Assembly: GCA_021841005.1 (NCBI GenBank) | Contig: JAKBVZ010000016.1 | Coordinates: forward strand, 1 to 40,310 | Direction: 5' to 3' | Length of the DNA stretch: 40,310 nucleotides | Origin: Actinomycetes bacterium | GTDB taxonomy: Bacteria; Actinomycetota; Acidimicrobiia; Acidimicrobiales; JAMCPL01 | Shown here: in pieces, positions 23,811 through 32,376 of the stretch | Layout: the number at the start of each line of letters is the position of its first letter | Numbering within the stretch: the stretch's first letter is position 1 | Made by a program: the position numbers and the translations under genes | Notes under the pieces: model-generated | The model's database searches: none | What the model saw: only the letters and a program-made list of their open reading frames with translations | Told to the model about the DNA's origin: nothing

Positions 23811-24899
23811 GTGAGACACTTTGTGAAATTGAAATCATACCGGCTGGCTATTGGGGTTGGCGTCGTGCTGGGCTTCAGCTCATTGCTCTCTGCGTGCAAT
23901 GCCTCAACGCCTGCCGCCACTGTGAACGGGAGTGTCATCACGGGTACGAAGCTCGATTCCTACCTATCGCAAGTTTCCGGCTCGTCCTATGCCCAATGTG
24001 AACTGGATCTGCGCATTGGGAGTACCTTGCCTGTTCACGGAACGGGCCATGCAACGGTATCCCCTGATCTATCTGCGGAGATTCTTACTTCGCTCATAGA
24101 ACAGAAGGTGGTGGGCGACTACCTTGCTGCGCACAAGATCAAAGTGACTGGGTCGGACATCTCTATCGCAAAGGGTGATTTAGGGGCTGAGCTGGCGGCA
24201 AGCAGTAGCACCACCAACACTTCGACAGGTGCGCCGTCAGGTTCGCCTTGCGGGATCTCCGGTGCCCAGCTGGTGAAAGCCGTGCCCGCAGGCTTTGCAA
24301 ATGAGCAGGTGGCGCTCCAGGCTGACCTGGAGACGTTTATGCAGGCAGCGGGGCACTTCAGTGCTTCGGCTTCAGTAGCTCATACCTTTTACGTCAAGCA
24401 TCCGCAGGACTTTGCCAACCTGTGCCTTAATGCACTTGTGGCGACCAGCCAGGCCGAGGCCACTGCTCTCAGGCAGCAGATCGCCAAGGGGGTGAGTTTT
24501 GCATCTTTGGCAAAGACGCATGCGTCCAGCCCATCGTCGGCTGCCAGTGGCGGCTCCATAGGATGCATACCGGCAACTAGTATTCCGCCACAGATAGCCA
24601 GTGCAATAGCTGCCCTTCCAGTCGGTGGCGTGAGCCAACCGCTGGAGCAGGTCGGCACAGGTGCGGCACCGGTCTGGTTCATCCTCCAGCCGGCTTCACG
24701 AAGCGAGACCCCATTTTCCCAGGTGGAGGGGTCTATCAGGCTGAATATCCTTTCAAATCATTCGCAGACATTGACCTCCACATTGCCGGGGGTGCTCAAG
24801 CATGCACATGTTGCGATCAGCCCCATGTATGGAACCTGGAATTCCAGCCGCGGGGTGATTCCTCCGGTTTCCCCTCCGTCACGCTTCTTGAAGGGATAA
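23811..24899 (+). CDS. Exported lipoprotein, SurA/PrsA-like parvulin foldase
   Basis: A 362-residue protein with a lipoprotein signal: basic start, hydrophobic stretch, and lipobox LLSAC with the acylated Cys near residue 29. A SurA_N-like region follows (AATVNGSVITGTKLDSYLSQ, then ILTSLIEQKVVGDYLAAHKI). After it comes a PPIC-type parvulin region: ALRQQIAKGVSFASLAKTHAS, GGSIGCIPATSIPPQIASAIAALPVGGVSQP and VWFILQPASRSETPFSQV. It probably assists folding of exported proteins at the membrane surface. It occupies the place where mycobacteria have the lipoprotein gene lpqU, between mfd and eno. GTG at 23811 is used; the purine-rich AGGTGGAG just before it is unusually close, so GTG at 23823 is possible. 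Confidence 0.85.
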   Translation: MRHFVKLKSYRLAIGVGVVLGFSSLLSACNASTPAATVNGSVITGTKLDSYLSQVSGSSYAQCELDLRIGSTLPVHGTGHATVSPDLSAEILTSLIEQKVVGDYLAAHKIKVTGSDISIAKGDLGAELAASSSTTNTSTGAPSGSPCGISGAQLVKAVPAGFANEQVALQADLETFMQAAGHFSASASVAHTFYVKHPQDFANLCLNALVATSQAEATALRQQIAKGVSFASLAKTHASSPSSAASGGSIGCIPATSIPPQIASAIAALPVGGVSQPLEQVGTGAAPVWFILQPASRSETPFSQVEGSIRLNILSNHSQTLTSTLPGVLKHAHVAISPMYGTWNSSRGVIPPVSPPSRFLKG

Positions 24900-24942
24900 G
24901 GTCACCCACTTACCTATCCAAGAAAGGTAGACTTTTCAAAAT

Positions 24943-26220
24943 ATGAGTTCCATAAAAAATGTTCGTGCGCGCGAGATACTCGATTCAAGGGGTAACCCTA
25001 CAGTTGAAGTCGAAGTATTACTGGAGTCAGGGGTTGACGGTCGGGCTGCTGCACCCTCGGGTGCTTCCACTGGAGTCCATGAGGCCGTGGAGTTGCGTGA
25101 TGGGACGGCGCGATTTGGAGGGAAGGGAGTGCTCCGAGCCCTTGTAAACGTCAACGAAGAGATATCGAGGGAGCTTACGGGCATGGAAGCCCTGGACCAG
25201 CGAAGTGTCGACTTCGCGATGATAGATCTGGATGGTACGCCTTCCAAGTCCAGGCTGGGGGCCAACGCAATCGTGGCTACGTCGCTTGCCGTAGCCAAGG
25301 CCGCCGCCACCGAGTCAGGATTGCCTCTTTACCGGTATATCGGTGGATCTAACGCCCATGTGCTACCCCTGCCGCAGTTCAACGTGATGAACGGCGGTGC
25401 TCATGCGGACAATCCTCTGGATCTCCAGGAGTTTCTGCTCGTGCCGGTAGGCGCGGCATCGTTTTCGGAGGCATTGAGATGGGGCGCCGAGGTGTACCAT
25501 GCCCTCAAGTCGGTGCTGAAGGGGAAGGGCATGAGAACGGCAGTCGGTGACGAGGGAGGCTTTGCTCCCGATGTGACTACCAGCGAGGAGTGCCTTACCA
25601 TTATGGTCGAGGCGGTCCAGGTTGCGGGTCTCGAGCCTGGAAAGCACATCAGCTTGGCTATGGATTCCGCTCCGAGCGGTCTCTACAGGGACGGAACCTA
25701 TTACTTTACCGGCGAGGGCAGGGAGAGAAGCGCTGGGGAGATGGTCGCGTACTACGAGATGCTGTGTGACAATTTCCCCATCGTATCACTGGAGGATCCT
25801 ATGGCAGAAGAGGATTGGAATGGGTGGGAACTGGCGACGGAGCGGCTTGGGGGCAGGGTTCAGGTGGTTGGAGATGACATATTCGTGACCAATCGTTCCC
25901 TCCTTGGAGAGGGGATACGCCGTCACGTGGCAAACTCCATCCTGATAAAGCTCAATCAGATAGGAACCTTGACGGAGACCCTGGATACCATGAGGATGGC
26001 CTTTACCGCTGGGTATTCCTGCGTGGTCTCCCATCGTTCCGGCGAGACCGAGGATGTGACTCTTGCTCATCTGGCGGTAGGAACCAACTGTGGCCAGGTA
26101 AAGACGGGCGCTCCAGCTCGCACAGAGAGGGTTGCCAAGTACAACGAGCTATTGAGGATCGAGGAAGGCATAGGTGCCTGCGCGGGTCTTGGCGGCAGCC
26201 TCGAGCGGTGGGAGCGGTAA
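24943..26220 (+). CDS. eno: Enolase
   Basis: A 425-residue phosphopyruvate hydratase of normal length, converting 2-phosphoglycerate to phosphoenolpyruvate in the cytoplasm. Conserved features are [17 protein letters not shown] at the N-terminus, the mobile loop [17 protein letters not shown], metal ligands in [11 protein letters not shown] and [10 protein letters not shown], the catalytic lysine region [14 protein letters not shown], and SHRSGETED with [21 protein letters not shown] at the end. AAAGGT lies 15 nt before the ATG. No in-frame repeats are present, unlike most neighbours. The next gene starts immediately after or within its stop region, so eno is probably cotranscribed with the FtsB-like gene. 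Confidence 0.98.
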   Translation: MSSIKNVRAREILDSRGNPTVEVEVLLESGVDGRAAAPSGASTGVHEAVELRDGTARFGGKGVLRALVNVNEEISRELTGMEALDQRSVDFAMIDLDGTPSKSRLGANAIVATSLAVAKAAATESGLPLYRYIGGSNAHVLPLPQFNVMNGGAHADNPLDLQEFLLVPVGAASFSEALRWGAEVYHALKSVLKGKGMRTAVGDEGGFAPDVTTSEECLTIMVEAVQVAGLEPGKHISLAMDSAPSGLYRDGTYYFTGEGRERSAGEMVAYYEMLCDNFPIVSLEDPMAEEDWNGWELATERLGGRVQVVGDDIFVTNRSLLGEGIRRHVANSILIKLNQIGTLTETLDTMRMAFTAGYSCVVSHRSGETEDVTLAHLAVGTNCGQVKTGAPARTERVAKYNELLRIEEGIGACAGLGGSLERWER

Positions 26221-26222
26221 TC

Positions 26223-26771
26223 TTGACCAGGGAGATGACCAGGTCAAGGCGGCAGGCAAGGATAGCGTTCTTCTTGCTTGTGGCTCTGGGGATTGCCATT
26301 GTGGTTACAGGTTTCCCGTTACGATCTCTGAGCAGCCAGCAGGCAGATATAGCTTCGATGTCCGCCAGACTGGATGAGATACAGGCTACCAATAGAGCAC
26401 TTGCGTCAGAAGTCGCCCAGCTTCGGAATCCTGGCACAGCCAAGCAACTGGCGATAGAGTACCTTGGACTCAACCCATCGTCTTCGTCGGTGAACAGGGC
26501 ACCGGTTGTGTCGGGCTCGCCAGGGGGGCACCTGATTCACTCTGTACCTCTTTCCGCACCGCCTGTCTTACCTGGTTCGCCGCTGTCCAACGCTTTGTTG
26601 GGCCTCCCCGGAGCTGCGAATGCTCTGGCCTCAAGCGGTGCGCCCGCAAGCCATGCGCCCGCAAGCGGTGCGGAAGGCCGTCCAGTGCGGCACTCGGCAG
26701 ATCAGGGCAGCCAGAAGGCATCTCACGGCTTTCTCCACCGGCTGATAAGTGCATTGGAGTTCTGGCGCTGA
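26223..26771 (+). CDS. ftsB: FtsB/DivIC-family septum formation initiator
   Basis: About 182 residues: one N-terminal membrane helix (FFLLVALGIAIVVTGFPL), a short extracytoplasmic coiled coil (QQADIASMSARLDEIQATNR) and the terminal motif AIEYLGLNPSSS, equivalent to the ARERLGLVKPGE motif of DivIC/FtsB. It links to FtsL and FtsQ in the divisome. The C-terminal 90 residues are an Ala/Pro/Ser-rich tail not typical of the core family, with a 15-bp tandem duplication (APASHAPASG). TTG at 26223 is preferred because GGGAG lies 8 nt upstream and it begins 2 nt after the eno stop. GTG at 26208 and ATG at 26235 are alternatives. Position after eno is the standard actinobacterial location. Confidence 0.88.
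   Translation: MTREMTRSRRQARIAFFLLVALGIAIVVTGFPLRSLSSQQADIASMSARLDEIQATNRALASEVAQLRNPGTAKQLAIEYLGLNPSSSSVNRAPVVSGSPGGHLIHSVPLSAPPVLPGSPLSNALLGLPGAANALASSGAPASHAPASGAEGRPVRHSADQGSQKASHGFLHRLISALEFWR
26639..26668 (+). repeat. 15-bp in-frame tandem duplication in the ftsB-like tail
   Basis: TGCGCCCGCAAGCCA (26639-26653) is followed directly by TGCGCCCGCAAGCGG (26654-26668), encoding a repeated Ala-Pro-Ala-Ser unit. Confidence 0.85.
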
Positions 26772-26791
26772 TCCAGGAGGCTCATGACCGG

Positions 26792-27376
26792 GTGGCTCTA
26801 CTACTGGGGAGGGAGCCGAGAGGGGAAGCAAGGGTTGTAGCATGGTCCGGTGCAACGGGTGCTCCTACGGTACTCGAGAACTTCCCGCTGTTCTACGACG
26901 GCACTCCGATGCCAACTCTTTACTGGCTGGTGGATCCAGAGCTTGTGCGGCAGGTGTCTCGCCTGGAGGCTGCCGGAGCGGTCAAGCGCATAGAAGCATC
27001 CGTCGCTAAAGACGAACTTGTTGAATCGCATCAAGACTATGCAATATTGAGAGATGGTTTGATTCCTGGCGATCATACCGGCCCGAGGCCGGCAGGGGGT
27101 GTGGGCGGTACCCGCCAGGGAGTGAAGTGCCTCCATGCTCACCTGGCCTGGTATCTGGTGGGAGGGAAAGACCCGGCCGGCAGGCTGGTTGCCGAAATGC
27201 TTGGCGTGTCTAGGAGCGACTTTACCGTGGAGCCGCTGCTCGCTTGCTTCTCCCAGGTGGGCACAGCAAACCAGGTCATGGAGGGTCGGCCCGTGATGGT
27301 CCACGCTGGTATGGATCAGCTTGGTATGGATCAGCTTGGTATGGATCGAGCGGAGTCTGGATTGGCCCGGCAGTGA
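26792..27376 (+). CDS. DUF501 protein
   Basis: A 194-residue protein of the DUF501 family, recognised by LLGREPRGEARVVAW, the signature DGTPMPTLYWLVDPELVRQVSRLEA, and the C-terminal GVKCLHAHLAWYLVGGKDPAG. The conserved Cys-x-His-x-His in this last motif looks metal- or substrate-binding, but the function is unknown. It lies between ftsB and ppx as in mycobacteria. GTG at 26792 has AGGAGG 11 nt upstream. The open frame continues upstream with family-like residues (LIQEAHDR) but offers only CTG or ATT, so a rare start overlapping the ftsB stop is possible. The tail contains a 15-bp tandem repeat giving MDQLG twice. Its TGA overlaps the ppx GTG (GTGA). Confidence 0.88.
   Translation: MALLLGREPRGEARVVAWSGATGAPTVLENFPLFYDGTPMPTLYWLVDPELVRQVSRLEAAGAVKRIEASVAKDELVESHQDYAILRDGLIPGDHTGPRPAGGVGGTRQGVKCLHAHLAWYLVGGKDPAGRLVAEMLGVSRSDFTVEPLLACFSQVGTANQVMEGRPVMVHAGMDQLGMDQLGMDRAESGLARQ
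27308..27347 (+). repeat. 15-bp tandem repeat at the 3' end of the DUF501 gene
   Basis: GGTATGGATCAGCTT at 27308-27322 and 27323-27337, plus a partial third copy at 27338-27347; encodes GMDQL repeats. Confidence 0.9.
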
Positions 27377-28488
27377 CTTCCCCTGTAGCAGCTATCGACA
27401 TAGGGACCAATTCCACTAGGCTGTTGGTTGCAGATCCAGCTACGGGAGCGACACTCGAACGGCGTATGGTCATTACTCGTTTAGGTGAGGGCGTGGATGC
27501 TACAGGGGCGCTGTCCACGCATGCCATTGACCGTACTGTGGCTGTTCTGGAAACTTACAAGCAGGTGATGGATTCTTACGGGGTTGCCAGGTTTCGGAGC
27601 GTAGCAACTTCGGCTGCGCGTGATGCGGCCAATCGTGAACTGTTCTTCGAACGAGCAAGGAGTGTCTTGGGCAAAGCGCCGGAACTGCTGGACGGCATCG
27701 AGGAAGGGAAGCTTTCTTTCGTTGGTGCAGTCGCTGAACTTGGCGGGATTGCCGAAAGCGTGAAGCAGGATAGGACGGTCGGCGGTATTGCAGAGGGCCG
27801 TAGTATTGCCGGGAGTGCCCCATCCGGGCCGGGCGCGCTAGGTACCCTGCAAGACGATCAGGATGTTGTCCATGCCTACCAGTTGGTAATAGATATTGGT
27901 GGGGGCTCCACGGAAATCATCTTTGGCAATCTGGCTGATCTTGATGGCGTTGCAGTAGTGTCGCTGGACATTGGGTGCGTTCGACTCACCGAGCGCTACT
28001 TCCACCATGATCCACCTATTGTCCGCGAGATACTTGAAGCCCGTCGTGCTGCCAGGGAAGCGCTTGTCGGAGCGCGCTCCACTATAACGAGCTGCGTGCC
28101 GGGACGTTACATGGTCGGGTTGGCGGGTACGGCATCCACCCAAGCTACAATAATCCGCCGATCTCGGACGGTACGACATCACTTGATCGGGTTGGCGGGT
28201 ACGGTATCCACCATTGCCGCGCTCGATCGCCGTCTTGCGGTCTATGACCGGGAAAAGATACATCACTCAGTGCTGGAGAGATCTACGGTCAGGGACTGGG
28301 CGGTCACCCTTGCGTCCGAGCCTGCATCGGCAAGGCTGGCGCATGCAGGAATGGCGAAGGGTCGTGAAGACGTGATAGCAGGTGGCGCCATTATTCTGGA
28401 CGAGGCCATGAAAGCGTTTGGCCGCCAGCTGTGCATGGTATCGGAGAGTGATATATTGGACGGGATTGCCCGCAGCCTGCTTGGGTGA
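27373..28488 (+). CDS. ppx: Ppx/GppA-family exopolyphosphatase
   Basis: A 371-residue member of the ASKHA phosphatase family. GTG at 27373 is chosen because the recognisable protein begins there (AAIDIGTNSTRLLVAD) and it overlaps the DUF501 stop as GTGA, although the frame is open further upstream. Other motifs are RSVATSAARDAANRELFF, VIDIGGGSTEIIFG, SLDIGCVRLTERYF and GREDVIAGGAIILDEAM. The enzyme removes terminal phosphates from polyphosphate or hydrolyses pppGpp. Two oddities stand out. About 45 extra residues with GGIAE twice precede the IDIGGGS loop. A conserved-looking segment beginning GLAGT is present twice, 72 bp apart (28115 and 28187); family members normally have one. Confidence 0.92.
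   Translation: MTSPVAAIDIGTNSTRLLVADPATGATLERRMVITRLGEGVDATGALSTHAIDRTVAVLETYKQVMDSYGVARFRSVATSAARDAANRELFFERARSVLGKAPELLDGIEEGKLSFVGAVAELGGIAESVKQDRTVGGIAEGRSIAGSAPSGPGALGTLQDDQDVVHAYQLVIDIGGGSTEIIFGNLADLDGVAVVSLDIGCVRLTERYFHHDPPIVREILEARRAAREALVGARSTITSCVPGRYMVGLAGTASTQATIIRRSRTVRHHLIGLAGTVSTIAALDRRLAVYDREKIHHSVLERSTVRDWAVTLASEPASARLAHAGMAKGREDVIAGGAIILDEAMKAFGRQLCMVSESDILDGIARSLLG
28115..28212 (+). repeat. 72-bp-period in-frame duplication inside ppx
   Basis: A 26-bp sequence at 28115-28140 recurs at 28187-28212 with one mismatch; the offset of 72 bp is 24 codons. Both copies encode GLAGT(A/V)ST, followed by diverged residues that both contain RR about ten residues later. Confidence 0.85.
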
Positions 28489-28579
28489 TCCAGCTATCGA
28501 ACGGCTTCATGGCATTTTGGTGGGCCTGAAGCAAGCCTCTGGTTGCAAGCAGTTGCACGTAGCCTTCCCCGTTTCACCA

Positions 28580-30640
28580 TTACCGTCTTGGCGCGAATAG
28601 CGCAGCCAGCTTGTGCGCAGCCTTCCCTACCGCCCTCACTGGTTCGGTGAGTCGCCATCCCTTGGATGATTTTACCTGGACCAGTTCGGCGGCCAGAGCG
28701 GCCGCAACGTCGGCCCATGAAGCATACCCTAGTCCTTGGGGCGTGGTTCCCGAGATATCCACGGTACCTGCCGGGCGCTCCCTCCTTGCGTCCAGTCCTG
28801 CAACGGCACTGGCAAGGGTTGCCGCCCGATCTGCCCTTGCGCTCCCAGCATCTGAGTCTTCTGCGCCTACGTCCTGCTGCCGGGCTCTGGCCACCTCGGC
28901 GAGAAGGCGCGTCCTCTCACTGTGTAGTCTGTGGCAGATCCGCTCTAGATCATCCAGTTTGTGAACTTCTCTTATATATCCAGGCGGAAGCAGGATAGGT
29001 CGCGACTCCAAGCGGGACAGGATCTCCTGTCGCGTCTCCATCCACTCTGCCGGTGGGTGGATGGCTGTCGATTGATCGCCACCATTCCAATGACGGTACA
29101 GGGTGCAGACTTCAGGGGAGTCGGCCACTCCGCAAAGCTCTGCAGCCTGTATAAGGATATCCCAATCTTCCAGTACGGGGAGGTCTTCCCCGAAGCGAAA
29201 GCCGAGATATTGGAAGAACGAGCTGGGGTAGGCAAGAGCGCACGGAGGTGTGCGGTTTTCGTGCAGGTGAGAGAGCAGATCGAATTTTTTTGGATACGGG
29301 CAACGCGGACGGCTGGTGGCGTGATAAAATAATTTACCTCCCGGGCCGGGCTGGTCCTCCATGTGTTGTTCGGCTACGCCGAGCCGGAGGACCATTCCCG
29401 GCCAAATATCAGCGAGCCTGCGGAACTCAGCCATCCAGCCAGGAAATGCCAGGTCATCATCATCAAGGATGATAGTGTAGCGTCCTTTGGCGAGAGAGAT
29501 GCCAACATTGAGCGGGCGGCTACGACCCCCACCACTGACGGGCACGACCTTGACGCGATTGGAGAAGGTTGGCGAGAACTGGTTGACGAGATTGCTTATT
29601 GCGTCGAACACTTGGGCAGGAGTGTTGTGACAGAGTACCAGCACCTCGAAATCGCCGTAGCTCTGGGCTGCCAGTGACAGCAAGGTATCGTGCAATGTGC
29701 CCATACGAGACCCCGTGGTGCGTACGAGCACCGTTGCGAATACCTGGTTGGCGAAGGTCCGCTTGTCAAATATCGGCCGAGACGGCAAGCCATCCACGTC
29801 ACCCGAAATCCCCACACCCTCCGTGGCGGGCGCCGCCAATGCCGGCGGGTTGGCAGGCGTATACATCCTGACAAACTGGTTGACGAAGGCGAATCCGTCT
29901 GCAGTTTGCCTGATGCCTGCAAGGAATCGCCTGAGTGGAGTAAATGGCGCCAGCATAGCCGCCTCGGGGGGAAAGCGCTGATCGCTTTCGTACATGACAA
30001 AGTCATCCCTGGCCACTTCCATCCATCCTGCCCTCCGCGTGACCTCCTCCAAGCGCCAGCCGGTGTAAAAGACGACATGGGTATCATCGAGCAGTCCGGA
30101 CGGGGTGACATCGAACCTGCCCATCAGGAGCTTGGCGGCAAGTTCGTAGTGGGCCACGTTTGGTACGCTCATTACCAGCCGAGCTCCATGGTATGTAGTC
30201 GTTTCTGGTCCTGCGGCGGCCAGAGTGGCCAAGGCCATTAGAAGCTGTTCACCGGTGACAAGATGTTCGAGGACGTCCAGCAGGAAGAACGCTGCTACTT
30301 TCCTGCCCTTCACCTGCGTGTGCAGTGATTCCACAAAACTGCGTGCGTCCGATACATCTATCGACGCTGTTTCAAAACCCCGATTGCTCAGATCGACCAG
30401 TCCTTCCGGGTCCACATCGCAGCCAAGATAGTCCAGACCGATCTCGCGGCACCTTTCGGCAACCGCCCCCCATCCGCAGCCGATATCCACCACAAGCCCG
30501 CCGCCGGTAAGGTGGCGTTCAACCAGACTCATTACCCGGCCGTAGAGGGAATCTTCAGCGTATCCGAACCTGTACCGTGACGAGCCACCTTGTGTGGGAC
30601 TTGCCTGGACTAGATCTTTCTGTGCGGGATCAATCTGCAT
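28580..30640 (-). CDS. Methyltransferase-GT2 glycosyltransferase fusion
   Basis: A two-enzyme protein (686 residues from ATG at 30640; a TTG at 30676 would add 12). The first part is a SAM-dependent methyltransferase: VVDIGCGWGAVAERC, LGCDVDPEGL, then AAFFLLDVLEHL and VMSVPNVAHYELAA. From about residue 300 a GT2 domain follows: TVLVRTTGSRMGTLHDTLLS, RPLNVGISLAKGRYTIILDDDD (DXD), GEDLPVLEDWDILIQAAE. The end is Ala/Arg-rich with a helical segment and GWRLTEPVRAVGKAAHKL, a tail common in surface-glycan glycosyltransferases. It probably builds and methylates a cell-surface polysaccharide or glycolipid. It overlaps the upstream GT2 gene by about 11 bp, so the genes at 28580-32256 form one operon. 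Confidence 0.87.
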   Translation of the reverse strand: MQIDPAQKDLVQASPTQGGSSRYRFGYAEDSLYGRVMSLVERHLTGGGLVVDIGCGWGAVAERCREIGLDYLGCDVDPEGLVDLSNRGFETASIDVSDARSFVESLHTQVKGRKVAAFFLLDVLEHLVTGEQLLMALATLAAAGPETTTYHGARLVMSVPNVAHYELAAKLLMGRFDVTPSGLLDDTHVVFYTGWRLEEVTRRAGWMEVARDDFVMYESDQRFPPEAAMLAPFTPLRRFLAGIRQTADGFAFVNQFVRMYTPANPPALAAPATEGVGISGDVDGLPSRPIFDKRTFANQVFATVLVRTTGSRMGTLHDTLLSLAAQSYGDFEVLVLCHNTPAQVFDAISNLVNQFSPTFSNRVKVVPVSGGGRSRPLNVGISLAKGRYTIILDDDDLAFPGWMAEFRRLADIWPGMVLRLGVAEQHMEDQPGPGGKLFYHATSRPRCPYPKKFDLLSHLHENRTPPCALAYPSSFFQYLGFRFGEDLPVLEDWDILIQAAELCGVADSPEVCTLYRHWNGGDQSTAIHPPAEWMETRQEILSRLESRPILLPPGYIREVHKLDDLERICHRLHSERTRLLAEVARARQQDVGAEDSDAGSARADRAATLASAVAGLDARRERPAGTVDISGTTPQGLGYASWADVAAALAAELVQVKSSKGWRLTEPVRAVGKAAHKLAALFAPRR

Positions 30641-31526
30641 AGGAGAAATTATGCTCGGCAAAGTCGAACCCGACAAACTGCCCTACACTGTGGTCCTGGT
30701 CTATCCGGGCCGGCAGGTCTCCTGAGAGGCGACGCTGGTTGAACCTATTCACTGCCTTACGATGAAAATGTGCAGGTGAATGCAGGAAGGCATCCACCAT
30801 CTTGTCCACTATGTCATCACGTGAGTACTTGTAAGCGAGCACGAGGCTCGATTCAGCCGAGTTCTCCGGCTCTGTCTCTGCCGGTACGAACATCCCATCT
30901 CCGGTCAGATGCTTGTCATGGAATATTTTCGCATGAGGCTGGTGGACGACACGCCAACCGTGCAGCCGGGCGCGCCAGGACAGATCCACATCTTCACAGT
31001 AGAGAAAGAATGACTTATCATCGAATCCACCGATACCTGTCATGACGGAAGTGCGTATCATCATGCAGGCTCCGAGTGCCCAGCTGGTGTCCATCGTGAC
31101 AGGGTCATAGGACTTGGGATGCTCCAGGGGGAGTTGCTTGGCATCCACAATGCCTACCGAGGCATCCTGGCACGCTGATACCATTTCCTCGACGAGGAGA
31201 GGACTCGAATAAGTATCGGGGTTCAAGATCAGCAACAGATCCTCATGCGCTCCTTCCACGAGGCGGTTATGCCCGCCTCCGAAACCCAGGTTCCGACCAA
31301 AATGGGTATATTCCAGATGGTCTATGCCGGCTGCGGTTGCATCTTCCTTCATGCGCTCCACCGTGGCATTTGCCAAGCACGGAGAGCCGGAACAGTCTCC
31401 CAGGATAATGGACGACCCGGCGATGAGTCTCTTTGATCTTGCGTTCCCAAGGGATACGGAAATGCTTTCTATACAAGATTCCACTACATCTTCCGGCTGG
31501 GAGTAAAGGATAACCTGCACGCGCAT
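30630..31526 (-). CDS. GT2-family glycosyltransferase (rhamnosyltransferase-like)
   Basis: A 298-residue glycosyltransferase. ATG at 31526 is preferred: it leaves a 19-bp gap after the upstream gene, whereas the longer frame from 31574 overlaps it. Family features are the N-terminal VQVILYSQPEDVVESCIESI, FGRNLGFGGGHNRLVEGA, the DXD-containing LLLILNPDTYSSPLLVEEMV, the acceptor region SWALGACMMIRTSVMTGIGGF and the motif FFLYCEDVDLSWRARLHGW, typical of WbbL-like rhamnosyltransferases. It probably adds a sugar to a surface glycan together with the flanking enzymes. Confidence 0.88.
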   Translation of the reverse strand: MRVQVILYSQPEDVVESCIESISVSLGNARSKRLIAGSSIILGDCSGSPCLANATVERMKEDATAAGIDHLEYTHFGRNLGFGGGHNRLVEGAHEDLLLILNPDTYSSPLLVEEMVSACQDASVGIVDAKQLPLEHPKSYDPVTMDTSWALGACMMIRTSVMTGIGGFDDKSFFLYCEDVDLSWRARLHGWRVVHQPHAKIFHDKHLTGDGMFVPAETEPENSAESSLVLAYKYSRDDIVDKMVDAFLHSPAHFHRKAVNRFNQRRLSGDLPARIDQDHSVGQFVGFDFAEHNFSYAD

Positions 31527-31545
31527 GGATGGCAACTGTAACACT

Positions 31546-32256
31546 TTATAGTACTCCAGCACTCTGTTTTGCACGTCTCAGGAACCCCTTTGGGTTGAAC
31601 GTCATGAGGTAACGCTCTCTGTTCCTGTCTCTGTAGAAGTCGTTTCTCGAAGCAAGGAAACGATCCAGTGCCTCCATGGGGCCAGGACCGTGTGTCCTAT
31701 TGACCGGGTGGCCGTTCACATTGGTGTCCTCCACCACCAAGTATGAGTCAGGAGTGACCAGGTCTGCATATAGTTCCAGCTCTTTTGCGACGTGGTCTCT
31801 GGAATGATCGGAGTCGAGTATTACCATGACGGTCTCGCATTTCGATGCAAGGATGCGTAGCTGGTCAATGCCTTCTTCGGACGTGGAGGATGATCGTATA
31901 TAGGTGATGCGGGGGTGTGCGGGACGGCCGGGTGTATCGAGGATGTCAATGGTGGCTACGTCGCCTTTCCCGATCGTGTCCATGAGAGTGGCGAAGAACA
32001 GGGCGCTCCCTCCGTAAGCGGTGCCGGTCTCTATGAGAAGATCCGGTCGGAGATCGAAGATGATCTCCTGGTATATCCACATGTCAAGTGGACACTTTTG
32101 AGTAGGGATGCCCATCCAGGTAGTGGTGAGCCACGTATCCGGTGCGTTGTAATACAGCCAGTGGAATTGATTTATAATCGATTTACGATAGACAGAATTG
32201 CTGAGCATGGATGCGCCTATGCGATGGATCCACCCTGGTACCTGCTTAGTATGCAC
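31546..32256 (-). CDS. CmcI-like (cephalosporin hydroxylase family) SAM-binding enzyme
   Basis: A 236-residue protein matching the CmcI family: CPLDMWIYQEIIFDLRPDLL, the SAM-binding LIETGTAYGGSALFFATLM, VATIDI, VILDSDHSRDHVAKELELY and YLVVEDTNVNG. Although named after cephamycin biosynthesis, most members lie in glycan clusters and are probably methyltransferases of sugars or rhamnosyl groups. Gene order with two GT2 domains and another methyltransferase fits O-methylation of a surface glycan. First gene of the minus-strand unit; divergent from the GNAT-bioA operon. Confidence 0.88.
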   Translation of the reverse strand: MHTKQVPGWIHRIGASMLSNSVYRKSIINQFHWLYYNAPDTWLTTTWMGIPTQKCPLDMWIYQEIIFDLRPDLLIETGTAYGGSALFFATLMDTIGKGDVATIDILDTPGRPAHPRITYIRSSSTSEEGIDQLRILASKCETVMVILDSDHSRDHVAKELELYADLVTPDSYLVVEDTNVNGHPVNRTHGPGPMEALDRFLASRNDFYRDRNRERYLMTFNPKGFLRRAKQSAGVL

Positions 32257-32376
32257 GGAAGCAGATTAGCCTATTTCTGCACCGCTTGTCTTGCATCCTT
32301 GTGCTCTTTTAAGGGATTATCTGTCTATGGGTATAGCCTGCCGCATACGGCACTTGGATTACCAGGTAGGGAACAC
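32257..32376. promoter_or_regulatory. Divergent control region of the glycan and biotin operons
   Basis: About 120 bp between two divergent starts. It contains a small inverted repeat TGCCG-CATA-CGGCA (32339-32352) just before AGGTAGGGA, the ribosome site of the GNAT gene. TTGCAT followed 18 nt later by GATTAT is a weak plus-strand promoter candidate. I could not recognise a BirA- or BioQ-type operator. Confidence 0.35.
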
